Below, in pieces: positions 17,005-25,269 of a stretch of 64,000 bases of DNA; positions within the stretch are counted from its first letter, which is position 1; every line of letters begins with the position of its first letter. The notes beneath the pieces were generated by a model. It did no database searches. It saw only the letters and a list, made by a program, of their open reading frames with translations, and was not told where the DNA came from. The DNA is taken from the NCBI RefSeq assembly GCF_014803405.1, contig NZ_JACYFG010000002.1:124001-188000 (forward strand), given 5' to 3'. The stretch is from Pelagicoccus enzymogenes (lineage in GTDB: Bacteria > Verrucomicrobiota > Verrucomicrobiia > Opitutales > Opitutaceae). The position numbers were made by a program, and so were the translations under genes.

Positions 17005-17238
17005 GGCGTTCCGATACTTCAAGGTGGATCGACCGCTCCGCGGACGACTCTCGGTCGGATTAAGGTGGGTCGGCTTATCCGAAGACGACTATTGGACAGG
17101 ACAAGGCCCAGAGCGTGTTCCGTACCGAGGCTTGCCGACAAAGCAAAGCGCCCAAACCCGCGCCACCTTTTGCGACTTGCTATACGCGGATCGAGTAAAC
17201 CGCCCGCGGATCGGCCGGACCACCTGGATTGCATTACA
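17005..17238. other. Intergenic stretch without a convincing gene
   Basis: About 230 bp between the CorA-like gene and the terminator of the DUF5060 gene. Open frames exist on both strands but show no recognisable protein features or ribosome-binding sites. I see nothing else in it. Confidence 0.5.
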
Positions 17239-17239
17239 C

Positions 17240-17271
17240 AAAAAAAGCGGCCCACTGCACATGGACCGCTT
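17240..17271 (-). terminator. Rho-independent terminator for the DUF5060 glycosidase gene
   Basis: Read on the minus strand: AGCGGTCC / GGGCCGCT hairpin with a 10-base loop followed by seven T. It lies 33 bp past the stop of the gene at 17303. Confidence 0.8.
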
Positions 17272-17302
17272 CGCATAGAACGAATGAGAATTATGGATAC
17301 GC

Positions 17303-19225
17303 CTAGCGAGTCACTAGGATCGCCCAGTCTTCGCTTGCATCGGCTGGGGCTTTGCCAAGAGAAACCTTGCCGCCGCCGCTCACCTTCTTGACCGATCCCT
17401 TGAGCATCTTGCCTCCCTCGCGTGGATTGAACCACTCTACCTTGAACTTGCCAGTCGCATCGCTGAGGTCCAGCGTCACCTCCCCGCCTTCCGGCAAATA
17501 GACTAGGTAGGCATTCTCCGTCTCGGCCAAGCAGAAGTTTCCATTCTTTCTCTCAGGATTCCCAACGAGAGCATCCGCATTGTGCATACGCTCGAACGGC
17601 AATCCACTCTCTTGGAAGAAATCGATGGCGACCCGACCATACTTCCATGATTGGTGGCGACTGCGATAATCCTGAGCTACGAGGTCGTTCTCCAAAAGCT
17701 TGTATCCAAAATAATATTCTACGCCCGCGCCGCCAGCCATCAGATTTCCCCAAAGGGTGAGCTTACGAATGTCATGCAAATCGTACTTTCCGTCATGGCG
17801 GTCCGTTGCGAAGCCATCGAAGCCTTTGTATCCAGGATCCGGAGGCACGCCCATTCCCGCAGGACCTTGCTCGTCGTTGGGACAAACCCACGGTTTTCCC
17901 GCCAGCTGCGAGGCCTCTACCCACTGCAGCGTACGACGATGCACATGGTCCCACTCGTTCTGCAGCGAAGCTCCCACGATTGCGCTCTGAGAGCCGAGCA
18001 AGCCATTGTACACGCCGTCCTGTTGCTGAGGAAAAGTGTGAATGACGATCGGATTGTCGTAAACATCCATCTGCTCAACGTAGTGAGCCATATCCCGCTG
18101 TTCCTCGTAACTCTGCGTGTTTTCCTCGCCGAGGTTCCAGTTGAGAGCCAAATGATGGCCAAAGCGAGCGATGATCTCTCGGTAGTAAAGCTTGCGCTCA
18201 GGTCCGAGCAGTCCGCCATCCATGGATTCCGGAATTTCCGAGTCGGCTCGCTTGGCGCCGCGGCGGTTATCGTCCGATTCGTTTTCCTGCGTCTTGAAGT
18301 GCAGGAACAATCCGAGGCTCTGAGCATGGCTGAAAACGACGTTCCACTGGTCCAGCTTCGAGCAGTCGTAGACAAACTTGTCGTCGCGCTCGACGAAGGG
18401 CCAGACGTTGTCTCCATCGCCACCCGCATTGTAAGTCAAAAAGGATACGGAATTAGCGCCTGCCTCGTGCAGATAGTTCATGGCACCGATCAAGGCCTTG
18501 CCACGCCCTTGCCCCCAAGTGGGATCGCCTTTGTTCCAGTCGCCAAGGTGCGGGGCCCAGTCCTTGAGCGGACCCTTCTCTGGCAGCATCGTTAGAGTGT
18601 TGTCGAAATCCGTGTAGGCGAGCATGGTTTCCGGAGCATCGGGACCGGCCTTGAAGAAGTAGCTCTGGTCACCCGCGAACCGCAGGTAACGCTGCCCCAC
18701 GTATTCCAAGCGGCCCTGAGCTCGGAAGTCTGGAGCCGATTTATCCGATCCCCCCACTAAGAAGCTGCCTGTAAGCCCGTTGTATGGAGCCAGCGGGCTT
18801 CCGTTGGAGGGCGCCACCGCCACGTCCTCGCCTGCAGCGAAGTGAGTGCGATAATACCACTTCCCCGTCTTGCTTGGAGACAGGTGGGCCCGCCAAGTCG
18901 AGCCCGCCTCAGCAGAGGTGTTAGCTGCATCGCCGTCCGCTGCGAAGTAACCGGGAACCGTGTAGCTAGGGACGCCCGACTCGTGCGTGAAGGTCACGAA
19001 AAACGAATAGTCGCGGAAGGTGCGAGGAGACGCGTCGCCCTCCTTCGCGTAGGGACCGTCGAGATCAAGCGTAACCGCATGCCACTGGCTCAACTCGCCG
19101 GTGATCGCGACCGATCCGTCTCCGTGCTCTCGAGCGCTGGCTGTGAAGCTGGCTCCCACGGAGCCAAGCAGAAGGGCAAACGCGCAAAGGCGAGGCCCGG
19201 CTAAAAATGCTAGGTTTTGTTTCAT
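17303..19225 (-). CDS. Secreted DUF5060-type putative glycoside hydrolase
   Basis: 640 aa from the ATG at 19225, which gives a proper signal peptide (FALLLGSVGASFTASA); upstream in-frame codons to 19309 are unlikely to be translated. The N-terminal beta-sandwich (about 35-125: WHAVTLDLDGPYAKEGD, GKWYYRTHF) matches DUF5060. A TIM-barrel-like region follows, with NWNLGEENTQSYEEQ (about residues 340-355) as the probable acid/base Glu segment. A small C-terminal beta domain (EVTLDLSDATGKFKVEWFNPR) resembles the putative collagen-binding domain often seen there. Function is presumably cleavage of a polysaccharide outside the cytoplasm; specificity unknown. The XylR-type regulator gene lies directly upstream on the same strand, and an operator-like motif sits at 19340. 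Confidence 0.8.
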   Translation of the reverse strand: MKQNLAFLAGPRLCAFALLLGSVGASFTASAREHGDGSVAITGELSQWHAVTLDLDGPYAKEGDASPRTFRDYSFFVTFTHESGVPSYTVPGYFAADGDAANTSAEAGSTWRAHLSPSKTGKWYYRTHFAAGEDVAVAPSNGSPLAPYNGLTGSFLVGGSDKSAPDFRAQGRLEYVGQRYLRFAGDQSYFFKAGPDAPETMLAYTDFDNTLTMLPEKGPLKDWAPHLGDWNKGDPTWGQGRGKALIGAMNYLHEAGANSVSFLTYNAGGDGDNVWPFVERDDKFVYDCSKLDQWNVVFSHAQSLGLFLHFKTQENESDDNRRGAKRADSEIPESMDGGLLGPERKLYYREIIARFGHHLALNWNLGEENTQSYEEQRDMAHYVEQMDVYDNPIVIHTFPQQQDGVYNGLLGSQSAIVGASLQNEWDHVHRRTLQWVEASQLAGKPWVCPNDEQGPAGMGVPPDPGYKGFDGFATDRHDGKYDLHDIRKLTLWGNLMAGGAGVEYYFGYKLLENDLVAQDYRSRHQSWKYGRVAIDFFQESGLPFERMHNADALVGNPERKNGNFCLAETENAYLVYLPEGGEVTLDLSDATGKFKVEWFNPREGGKMLKGSVKKVSGGGKVSLGKAPADASEDWAILVTR

Positions 19226-19339
19226 TGGGTCAAGGGTATCTGATTGGTATTCGCTTGTACGGCGGCGTTCCTTCACGCCGCTCACTGCACAGGTTCGAGA
19301 CGACATCATAGCGCGAAGGCAACTTGATCCGATATGTTT

Positions 19340-19355
19340 ATTTGCTCAATTAATC
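19340..19355. promoter_or_regulatory. Candidate operator upstream of the DUF5060 gene
   Basis: ATTTGCTCAATTAATC, matching at 15 of 16 positions the reverse complement of 20598-20613, upstream of the regulator gene. It lies 115 bp before the chosen glycosidase start. Its location points to the adjacent XylR-type regulator as the binding protein; this is inference. Confidence 0.55.
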
Positions 19356-19385
19356 TGTGTTTTTACATCAATTGATGCAAAAGCG

Positions 19386-20582
19386 CTAACGCTGCTCGCG
19401 GGCCCTGAAATCGCGGGGGCTCTCCCCGAAGATGCGCTTGAACGCGACTGTCAGGTATTCTGGATACTCGTAGCCCGCGCTCTCCGCGATCGCGCTGATC
19501 GGTAGCGAACTGCGCACTAGCAATTCCTTCACCCGCTCCATGCGCACGCGCTCGATTTGCTCGCGAGGGGTTCGTCCCAAAAGCTTGCGAAACTGACGCT
19601 CGAGCTGAGTGCGGGCCATCGGGACCTTAGCCAATACGTCCTGCACCGAAATCCCCTTGCAGGCATTGTTCTGGATATAGGTAACTGCAGCCGAGATCTT
19701 GGGATCGTCGATCGCCACCAAGTCGGTCGACTGTCTTTTGGCAATTCCCACCGGAGAGACACGCTTCACCAAATCCACCTCCCCGCCTTTCATCAAGCGG
19801 TGCAACACCTCCGCCGCTTCGTAGCCTGCCAAGCGCGCGTTCGGCGTCACGCTGGAAAGCGGCGGATCGCAGAGCTCGCAAAGGATCTCGTCGTTGTGAA
19901 TCCCCAATACCGCCAGATCGTCCGGAGCTCGCAACCCAGCTTCCCGAGCGGCCTCCAAGACTTCCTGCCCGCGAATATCGTAGCAGGCCAGCACTCCCGT
20001 ACGGGCAGGCAGCGTTTTCAACCATCGGGCCAGCCGTCCAATTTCCGTATCCGGTTTGCTGGCACGGCTGGAGCGGATCCAGGGCCGCTTTCCAGCTTCC
20101 TCCAAGATGCTTACGAAATGCTTCTCTCGGACCCGCGACCAGAAAAAGCTTCGGTCCCCGCAAAAGGCAAAGTCCTTGATGCCCAGCTCCTGGAAATGCT
20201 CGATAGCGAGGCGTATCACCTTCTCGCTATCCGTTACCACGCGCGGAAACAGGGGTTGCTCCAAGCCGGCGCTCACGTCCACGACCGGTATGCCGAGCCG
20301 TTGCAAGGCAGAGCCAATACGTTCGTTCTCCACGCGAGCGATGATCCCGTCGCCCTCCCAGCCATCCAACCAATCCGGCACCACCGCGCCGCGCCCTTGC
20401 TCCACTAAGCGGAAGGACCAATGGGCATCGTTGTCGCCCGCCCAAGAATGGATGCCACGCAAGAGCTCCCGTCCGTAGACGTTGGACGTTTCTATCAAAA
20501 GGGCGATGCGAGAACGGGTCTGGGGCATAAGAGGGGTCGATCCAGAACACAACGAATCCACCTCGAACTGGCAAGCTTCCAT
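19386..20582 (-). CDS. XylR-type AraC-family transcriptional regulator
   Basis: 398 aa. The N-terminal part (about 25-285) is a LacI/periplasmic-binding-protein-like sugar sensor (IALLIETSNVYGRELLRGI, VLACYDIRGQEVLEAAREAG, DDLAVLGIHNDEI). The C-terminal 100 residues are an AraC double helix-turn-helix (AVTYIQNNACKGISVQDVLA, SLPISAIAESAGYEYPEYLT). This architecture defines the xylose regulator XylR group, common in Verrucomicrobiota glycan loci. The ATG at 20582 has a good AGAGGA site nine bases upstream; the ATG at 20528 lacks one. A candidate operator lies 16 bp upstream of the ATG, suggesting autoregulation, and another precedes the glycosidase gene it probably controls. It is divergent from the sugar-acid cluster, which it might also control. 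Confidence 0.88.
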   Translation of the reverse strand: MEACQFEVDSLCSGSTPLMPQTRSRIALLIETSNVYGRELLRGIHSWAGDNDAHWSFRLVEQGRGAVVPDWLDGWEGDGIIARVENERIGSALQRLGIPVVDVSAGLEQPLFPRVVTDSEKVIRLAIEHFQELGIKDFAFCGDRSFFWSRVREKHFVSILEEAGKRPWIRSSRASKPDTEIGRLARWLKTLPARTGVLACYDIRGQEVLEAAREAGLRAPDDLAVLGIHNDEILCELCDPPLSSVTPNARLAGYEAAEVLHRLMKGGEVDLVKRVSPVGIAKRQSTDLVAIDDPKISAAVTYIQNNACKGISVQDVLAKVPMARTQLERQFRKLLGRTPREQIERVRMERVKELLVRSSLPISAIAESAGYEYPEYLTVAFKRIFGESPRDFRAREQR

Positions 20583-20597
20583 CGACGCAATTCCTCT

Positions 20598-20613
20598 GAT
20601 TAATTAAGCAAAT
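20598..20613. promoter_or_regulatory. Candidate operator in the regulator/sugar-acid cluster divergent promoter
   Basis: GATTAATTAAGCAAAT; its reverse complement differs at one position from the site at 19340-19355. It lies between the divergent regulator (start 20582) and the first sugar-acid gene (start 20655), so a bound protein could affect both. Confidence 0.55.
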
Positions 20614-20654
20614 GCACATGGATGATTGAACGGCCCAGCGCTACTCTTCGCCGC

Positions 20655-21707
20655 ATGCCCTCCTACAAGATAGCTGTCCTCCCCGGCGACGGAATCGGCC
20701 CCGAAGTCATCGGCTCCACCGAATCGGTGCTGAACGCATGCTGCGAAAAATCCCCCGAGCTCACTCTCACTTTCGAGCAATTTTCCGTCGGCGCCGGCGA
20801 ATACCTCAAAAGCGGCGACCCGCTCCCCGAAGCAACCCTCGAGGCCATCAAGGCCTACGACGCCGTGCTGCTCGGAGCCATGGGGCTTCCTAGCGTACGC
20901 TGGCCCAACGGCGTAGAAATGACCCCGCAGATCGACTTGCGCGAGAAGCTCGACCTCTACCAAGGCGTGCGCCCCATCAAGCTTTACCACCATTGTCATA
21001 GCCCGCTGCGCGTTCCCGAGGGCAAAACCATCGACTTCGTGCTGATGCGCGAAAACTGCGAAGGCCTCTTTTCCGACCGACTCGAGCCACGCCCCACAGG
21101 ACGTAACTTCGAAACGGATACAATGAAAATCACCGAGGCCGGAGCCGAACGCATCTGCCGGGCCTCCTTCGAACTGGCCATGACGCGCCGCAAGAAGCTC
21201 GCTCTCGTCGACAAGGCCAACGTGCTCCAGTCCATGGCCTTCTTCCGTCGGGTCTTCGAACGGGTTGCCAAGGAGTATCCAGAAGTCGAAACCGAATGCG
21301 TCTACGTCGACGCCATGGCTCTTTTCATGGTGCAAGATCCCTACCGATACGACGTCATGGTCACCGAAAACATGTTCGGCGACATCCTCTCGGATCTCGC
21401 GGCCGGCCTCGTAGGCGGCATGGGGATGGCCCCATCCGGAGACATCGGCGACAAGTATGGCCTTTTCCAACCTTCCCACGGCTCCGGCCCCACCATCGCC
21501 GGCAAAGGCATCGCCAACCCGATCGCCACCATCCTATCCGGCGCCCTCATGCTGCGTTGGCTGGCTGACCCGGCAGCCGTCAGGGCAGCCGAACAAATCG
21601 AGGCAGCAGTCGAAAAGACGCTTTCCGATCCTGCGAACCGAACTGTGGACCTCGGCGGCAAAATGACTACCGTCGAAATGACCGATAAAATCATCGAAAA
21701 CCTGTAA
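20655..21707 (+). CDS. Isopropylmalate/tartrate dehydrogenase-like beta-decarboxylating dehydrogenase
   Basis: 350 aa from the ATG at 20655, which gives the family N-terminus [19 protein letters not shown]. Other family marks are LVDKANVL (catalytic Lys), [19 protein letters not shown] (catalytic and metal Asp residues) and [18 protein letters not shown] (NAD-binding signature). Members oxidise and decarboxylate 2-hydroxy-3-carboxy acids such as isopropylmalate, malate or tartrate with NAD+. No leuA/leuCD genes are nearby; instead it heads a sugar-acid cluster with a four-carbon acid kinase. A catabolic role on tartrate, malate or a phosphorylated tetronate is therefore more likely than leucine synthesis. 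This is inference from context; substrate not determined. Confidence 0.82.
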   Translation: MPSYKIAVLPGDGIGPEVIGSTESVLNACCEKSPELTLTFEQFSVGAGEYLKSGDPLPEATLEAIKAYDAVLLGAMGLPSVRWPNGVEMTPQIDLREKLDLYQGVRPIKLYHHCHSPLRVPEGKTIDFVLMRENCEGLFSDRLEPRPTGRNFETDTMKITEAGAERICRASFELAMTRRKKLALVDKANVLQSMAFFRRVFERVAKEYPEVETECVYVDAMALFMVQDPYRYDVMVTENMFGDILSDLAAGLVGGMGMAPSGDIGDKYGLFQPSHGSGPTIAGKGIANPIATILSGALMLRWLADPAAVRAAEQIEAAVEKTLSDPANRTVDLGGKMTTVEMTDKIIENL

Positions 21708-21710
21708 GCT

Positions 21711-21730
21711 AGGAGCGAGCTTGCTCGCGA
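21711..21730. repeat. Single REP arm, AGGAGCGAGC family
   Basis: AGGAGCGAGCTTGCTCGCGA, a short palindrome directly after the dehydrogenase stop. Both arms of the complete element at 31371-31428 contain the same sequence. Confidence 0.8.
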
Positions 21731-21754
21731 TACTCGCAACCCAATTCACCCGAC

Positions 21755-22381
21755 ATGCCACTAATCGATCTCACCCTTCCCGTCCGTCCAGGAACGCGCG
21801 GCGTCGACGTACGCCCGAAGTACCTCTTGGAGCGAGACGGGTGGAACGCGGCAACTTGGGAACTGTACTCGCATTCGGGCACGCACTGCGACGCCCCCAT
21901 CCACTTCGGAGCCCACCCTATCACCGTCGACCAGATGCCACTGGAGCTCTTCTGCGGACCCGCCTGGGTCGCCCACATCGAAAACGTCAAGCCCAAGCAA
22001 CTTCTCACGCCAGCCGATCTCGGTCCCGTCCAAGACACCTTCGAGGCCGACGGCTGCCTCCTCCTGCGCACCGGTTGGAGCGAGCACGTGGACAACACCG
22101 CAATCTACCGCGACGGCCTACCGCGCATCAGCGACGAGCTCGCGCAATGGTGCATCGACCGCAAAGTGAAGCTCCTGGGAGTGGAGCCGCCCTCGGTGGC
22201 CGATGTCAATGATCTACCGGAAGTCACCCGTATCCACAAAACCTTACTCGGTGCCCAAATTACCATCGTCGAAGGACTTTGTAACCTGGACCAGCTACCA
22301 GACCGCTGCGACTTCCAAGCCTTTCCACTGAAACTGGAGGCAGGCGATGGATGCCCCGTCCGAGCTGTTGCCACGGTGTAA
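21755..22381 (+). CDS. Cyclase-family metal-dependent hydrolase (kynurenine-formamidase-like)
   Basis: 208 aa, cytoplasmic. The motif HSGTHCDAPIHF (about 46-57) is the metal-binding H-x-G-T-H-x-D-x-P-x-H signature of the cyclase/arylformamidase family (PF04199). Known members hydrolyse N-formylkynurenine or isatin or take part in cyclisation; some act on lactone-like substrates. No tryptophan-catabolism genes are nearby, so in this cluster opening a sugar-acid lactone is a reasonable guess, not an observation. It lies 47 bp after the dehydrogenase and 54 bp before the transporter. Confidence 0.85.
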   Translation: MPLIDLTLPVRPGTRGVDVRPKYLLERDGWNAATWELYSHSGTHCDAPIHFGAHPITVDQMPLELFCGPAWVAHIENVKPKQLLTPADLGPVQDTFEADGCLLLRTGWSEHVDNTAIYRDGLPRISDELAQWCIDRKVKLLGVEPPSVADVNDLPEVTRIHKTLLGAQITIVEGLCNLDQLPDRCDFQAFPLKLEAGDGCPVRAVATV

Positions 22382-22435
22382 TCAAAAACTCACTACTCAC
22401 TCTTTACCAATCACTATTCGTCCCCACCCCGCCCC

Positions 22436-23689
22436 ATGCAAAAACGCCATATTCTCGTAGTTGGAACCTTTCTCCTTTCGCTACTGCTCTACATTGACCG
22501 CACCTGTATCTCCACCGCCAAGGGTCCGATCGTTGCCGAGTTCGGCTTGAGCGACAAGCAATTCGGCTGGGTGCTATCGGCCTTCGCGCTCGGTTACGCC
22601 CTCCTGCAGGCGCCTTCCGGCGCCCTCGCCGACAAGATGGGCTCACGCATGGTCCTCACCACGGTCGTCACCCTTTGGTCCATTTTCACCGGCCTCACCG
22701 CTGCCGCTTGGAACCTGGCTTCGCTCGTCATCGTGCGCTTTCTCTTCGGGGCGGGCGAAGCGGGAGCCTTCCCTGGCATGGCCAAGGCCGTCCACTCCTG
22801 GATTCCGCAAAAAGAACGCGGCCTCGTAAAGGGGATCAACTTTTCCGCTTCCCGTATCGGCGCCGCCGTTACCATGCCGATCCTGCCGCTAGTCATTACA
22901 GCCCTCGGCTGGCATCTAACCTTTGTGGTCCTCATGTTTGTCGGCTTCGTCTGGGCGGCCGCTTGGTGGGTCTGGTTCCGCGACAACCCGGCCGACCACA
23001 AGTCGATCTCCCAAGCCGAGCTGGATCTGATCAACGAAAGCCATGCCGCAGAAATCGCCGGCAAGGAAGATACTCCAGACCGCGGCCAAGGCATCAGCTA
23101 CTTCAACTCCGCCAATATGTGGCTGATGATGGGGCAATACTTCGCCAGCAACTTCACCTTCTTCTTCTGCCTCACATGGCTCTTCCCGTATGTGAAGAAC
23201 ACATACAACCTCAGCTACGAGCAAGCAGGCTTCTACGCTATGGTTCCGCTTCTAGGCGGTGCCCTCGGGAATGTTGTTTCCGGAGCCCTCGTCGACCTGC
23301 TCTATAAACTTGGATACAAATCCTGGTCACGCCGTCTCCCTGCTATCATCGGCTTCACCCTCGCTTCCATCGGACTTCTCATGAGCCATGGGCAAGCTGA
23401 AGTGTTCGGGGCAGTGCTCTGGCTCACCATCGGTGTCTTCGGCGCCGACATGACTCTCAGTCCTTCTTGGTCCTTCTGTATCGACATCGGCGGCAAGCAC
23501 GCCGGCAAAATTTCCGGCACCATGAACATGGCAGGCAACCTTGGTTCCTTCTTCGTGGCGCTCGCCTTCCCCTACCTCCAAGCTTGGACAGGCGGCCCCG
23601 AAGCCTTCTTCTACATTTGCGCCGGCCTCAACGCCGTAGCCATCCTGCTCTGGATTCTCTCCAACCCCAAGAAACTCATCGCCACCTGA
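22436..23689 (+). CDS. MFS transporter, anion:cation symporter type (sugar-acid importer)
   Basis: 417 aa with about 12 hydrophobic segments split by a central soluble loop (DKSISQAELDLINESHAAEI). The N-terminus contains LYIDRTCISTAKGPI, and LSDKQFGWVLSAFALGYAL with GALADKMGSR forms the typical loop 2-3 signature. It resembles the ACS family (hexuronate, glucarate and galactonate transporters). Placed in a cluster of sugar-acid enzymes, it most likely imports a sugar acid by proton or cation symport. Confidence 0.87.
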   Translation: MQKRHILVVGTFLLSLLLYIDRTCISTAKGPIVAEFGLSDKQFGWVLSAFALGYALLQAPSGALADKMGSRMVLTTVVTLWSIFTGLTAAAWNLASLVIVRFLFGAGEAGAFPGMAKAVHSWIPQKERGLVKGINFSASRIGAAVTMPILPLVITALGWHLTFVVLMFVGFVWAAAWWVWFRDNPADHKSISQAELDLINESHAAEIAGKEDTPDRGQGISYFNSANMWLMMGQYFASNFTFFFCLTWLFPYVKNTYNLSYEQAGFYAMVPLLGGALGNVVSGALVDLLYKLGYKSWSRRLPAIIGFTLASIGLLMSHGQAEVFGAVLWLTIGVFGADMTLSPSWSFCIDIGGKHAGKISGTMNMAGNLGSFFVALAFPYLQAWTGGPEAFFYICAGLNAVAILLWILSNPKKLIAT

Positions 23690-23701
23690 TCGCATTACCC
23701 C

Positions 23702-23731
23702 TCGTAGGAAACGGCCTCAAGCCGCGATAAC
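23702..23731. repeat. Single REP-like arm
   Basis: GTAGGAAACGGCCTCAAGCC followed by GCGATAACC, similar in layout (GTAGGA..CGGCCT..GCCGCGA) to other REP arms in this window. It lies in the gap between the MFS and Gfo/Idh genes. Confidence 0.5.
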
Positions 23732-23742
23732 CAATTCACCAA

Positions 23743-24777
23743 ATGAGCGAAAAGAAACTCAAAGGCGTCTGCCTCGGGGCAGGCTACTTCAGCCAATTCC
23801 AGTACGAAGCCTGGACCCGCATTCCGGAAGTCGAAATCGTAGCCTGCTGCAATCGCGCCCAAGAAAAGGCCCAGAAAGTGGCTAACCAGTACGGCATTCC
23901 CAAAGCCTACGGCTGGGACCAGCTCGAACAAATGTTCGATACCGAGAAGCCGGACTTCGTCGATATCATCACCCCCCCGGAGACGCACCTCGAGGTGGTC
24001 GAGCTAGCAGCGAAAAAGGGCATCGCCATCATCTGCCAAAAGCCGCTGGCTCCCACCCTCGAGGAAAGCGAAAAGATCGTAGCCACCGCAGCGAACGCGA
24101 AGGTCCCATTCCTCGTGCACGAGAACTGGCGTTGGCAGCCTTGGTACCGAGAGATCAAACGACAGCTGGAGGCGGGCACCATCGGGGATCTCTACTCCAT
24201 CGCCGTTCGCATGCGCATGGGCGACGGCTGGCCAAAGGACGCTTACCTCGCCCGCCAGCCATTCTTCCGCGACTACCCACGCTTGCTCATCTACGAAACA
24301 GGCGTCCACTTTTTGGATACATTCCGTTTCCTGGGTGGCGAAATCTCATCCGTCTACGCTCGCCTTCAACAGCGCAACCCCGACATCAAAGGCGAGGACG
24401 CCGGCCAAGTTGTCCTCGGCTTCCAGAACGGCGGCACCGCCATCCTCGACGGCAGCCGTTACAACGAGAGCGAAGCAGAAGACCCGCGATATACCTTCGG
24501 TACGGTGCGCATCGACGGTAGCCGAGGTCACATCGAACTCAACTTCGACGGCAGCCTCACGCTTAAGAAATTGGGCGAAGCACCAGTGAAAATTGAATAC
24601 AAGCACGAGCGAATCAATTTCGCCGGCGACTGCGTCTACAACCTGCAACGCCATTTCGTGGATACCATGCAGTCCGGAGGCAGTTTCGAGAGCACTGGCG
24701 AAGATTACCTCAAGTCCGTCGCCCTCGTAGAAGCCTGCTACCAATCCAACGCCACCAACCAAGTCATCAAATTGTAA
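23743..24777 (+). CDS. Gfo/Idh/MocA-family NAD(P)-dependent oxidoreductase
   Basis: 344 aa. The N-terminal Rossmann domain has GVCLGAGYFSQFQ (GxGxxG-like) and the acidic turn after VEIVACCNR. ICQKPLAPTLEESEKIV is the EKP-type catalytic lysine motif of the family (QKP here). The C-terminal alpha/beta domain follows from about residue 125. Family members oxidise or reduce sugars, inositols and sugar acids. In this cluster it probably performs one oxidation step of the imported compound. No signal peptide is visible, in contrast to the Tat-exported members of this family. Confidence 0.88.
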   Translation: MSEKKLKGVCLGAGYFSQFQYEAWTRIPEVEIVACCNRAQEKAQKVANQYGIPKAYGWDQLEQMFDTEKPDFVDIITPPETHLEVVELAAKKGIAIICQKPLAPTLEESEKIVATAANAKVPFLVHENWRWQPWYREIKRQLEAGTIGDLYSIAVRMRMGDGWPKDAYLARQPFFRDYPRLLIYETGVHFLDTFRFLGGEISSVYARLQQRNPDIKGEDAGQVVLGFQNGGTAILDGSRYNESEAEDPRYTFGTVRIDGSRGHIELNFDGSLTLKKLGEAPVKIEYKHERINFAGDCVYNLQRHFVDTMQSGGSFESTGEDYLKSVALVEACYQSNATNQVIKL

Positions 24778-24785
24778 CCATCGAT

Positions 24786-24858
24786 GTAGGGCTGGCGCTT
24801 GCGCCACGCCGCAAGTCCCCCCTCGCGCTACGCGGCATGCCGCAAGCGGCAGCCCTAC
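24786..24858. repeat. REP-like repeat, GGGCTGGCGC family, copy 2
   Basis: GTAGGGCTGGCGCTTGCGCC at the left end and GCCGCAAGCGGCAGCCCTAC at the right end, nearly complementary. It is homologous to 16143-16216 and lies inside the sugar-acid gene cluster, just before the VOC gene. Confidence 0.8.
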
Positions 24859-24876
24859 AACCCACCCCCAAATTTA

Positions 24877-25269
24877 ATGAAACACAACGGACTCGATCAC
24901 TTCGCCATTGCCGTCAAAGACACCGAAGCAGCCCTCAAGATCTGGCGCGACACCATGGGCTTCCCCCTCCTCTACTCGGAGGTCGTCAACGACGGAGCCG
25001 TCCGCCTCACCCATCTAGACCTCGGCAACACGCAACTACAGCTCGTCGAACCGCTCGTCGAGGGCCACCCCCTCAACCAATGGATCGCCGATCACGGCGG
25101 AGCCGGCCTGCACCATGTGTGTCTCAACGTCGACGATGTCGAAGCGTCTATGAAAGAGTCACCCGTGCCCACCGCCCCCAAGCCCCACCAAGGCACCAAA
25201 GGAAAAAAAGCCGTCTTCCTCGACGCTTCAGCCACCGCCGGCTGCATTTGGGAATTGACCGGAAAATGA
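24877..25269 (+). CDS. VOC-family (glyoxalase / methylmalonyl-CoA epimerase-like) protein
   Basis: 130 aa from the ATG at 24877. Two beta-alpha-beta-beta-beta units are visible: LDHFAIAVKDTEAALKIW and GAGLHHVCLNVDDVEASM. Metal-ligand candidates His8, Gln57 (LQLVE), His87 and a C-terminal Glu (IWELTGK) match the vicinal-oxygen-chelate fold as used in methylmalonyl-CoA epimerase. The gene overlaps the kinase start as ATGA, so the two are translationally coupled. In this cluster an epimerase or isomerase role on a 2-keto or 3-keto acid is plausible but unproven. Confidence 0.85.
   Translation: MKHNGLDHFAIAVKDTEAALKIWRDTMGFPLLYSEVVNDGAVRLTHLDLGNTQLQLVEPLVEGHPLNQWIADHGGAGLHHVCLNVDDVEASMKESPVPTAPKPHQGTKGKKAVFLDASATAGCIWELTGK

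Noticed and set aside
17019-17435. A minus-strand 138-codon frame crossing the end of the DUF5060 gene
   Set aside because: It overlaps the DUF5060 gene on the same strand in another frame and spans its terminator; composition is Arg/Ser-rich shadow-like.
24837-25265. Upstream in-frame extension of the OtnK-like kinase
   Set aside because: It overlaps the VOC gene in another frame and is Arg/Pro-rich; the ATG at 25266 fits the family N-terminus and the ATGA coupling.
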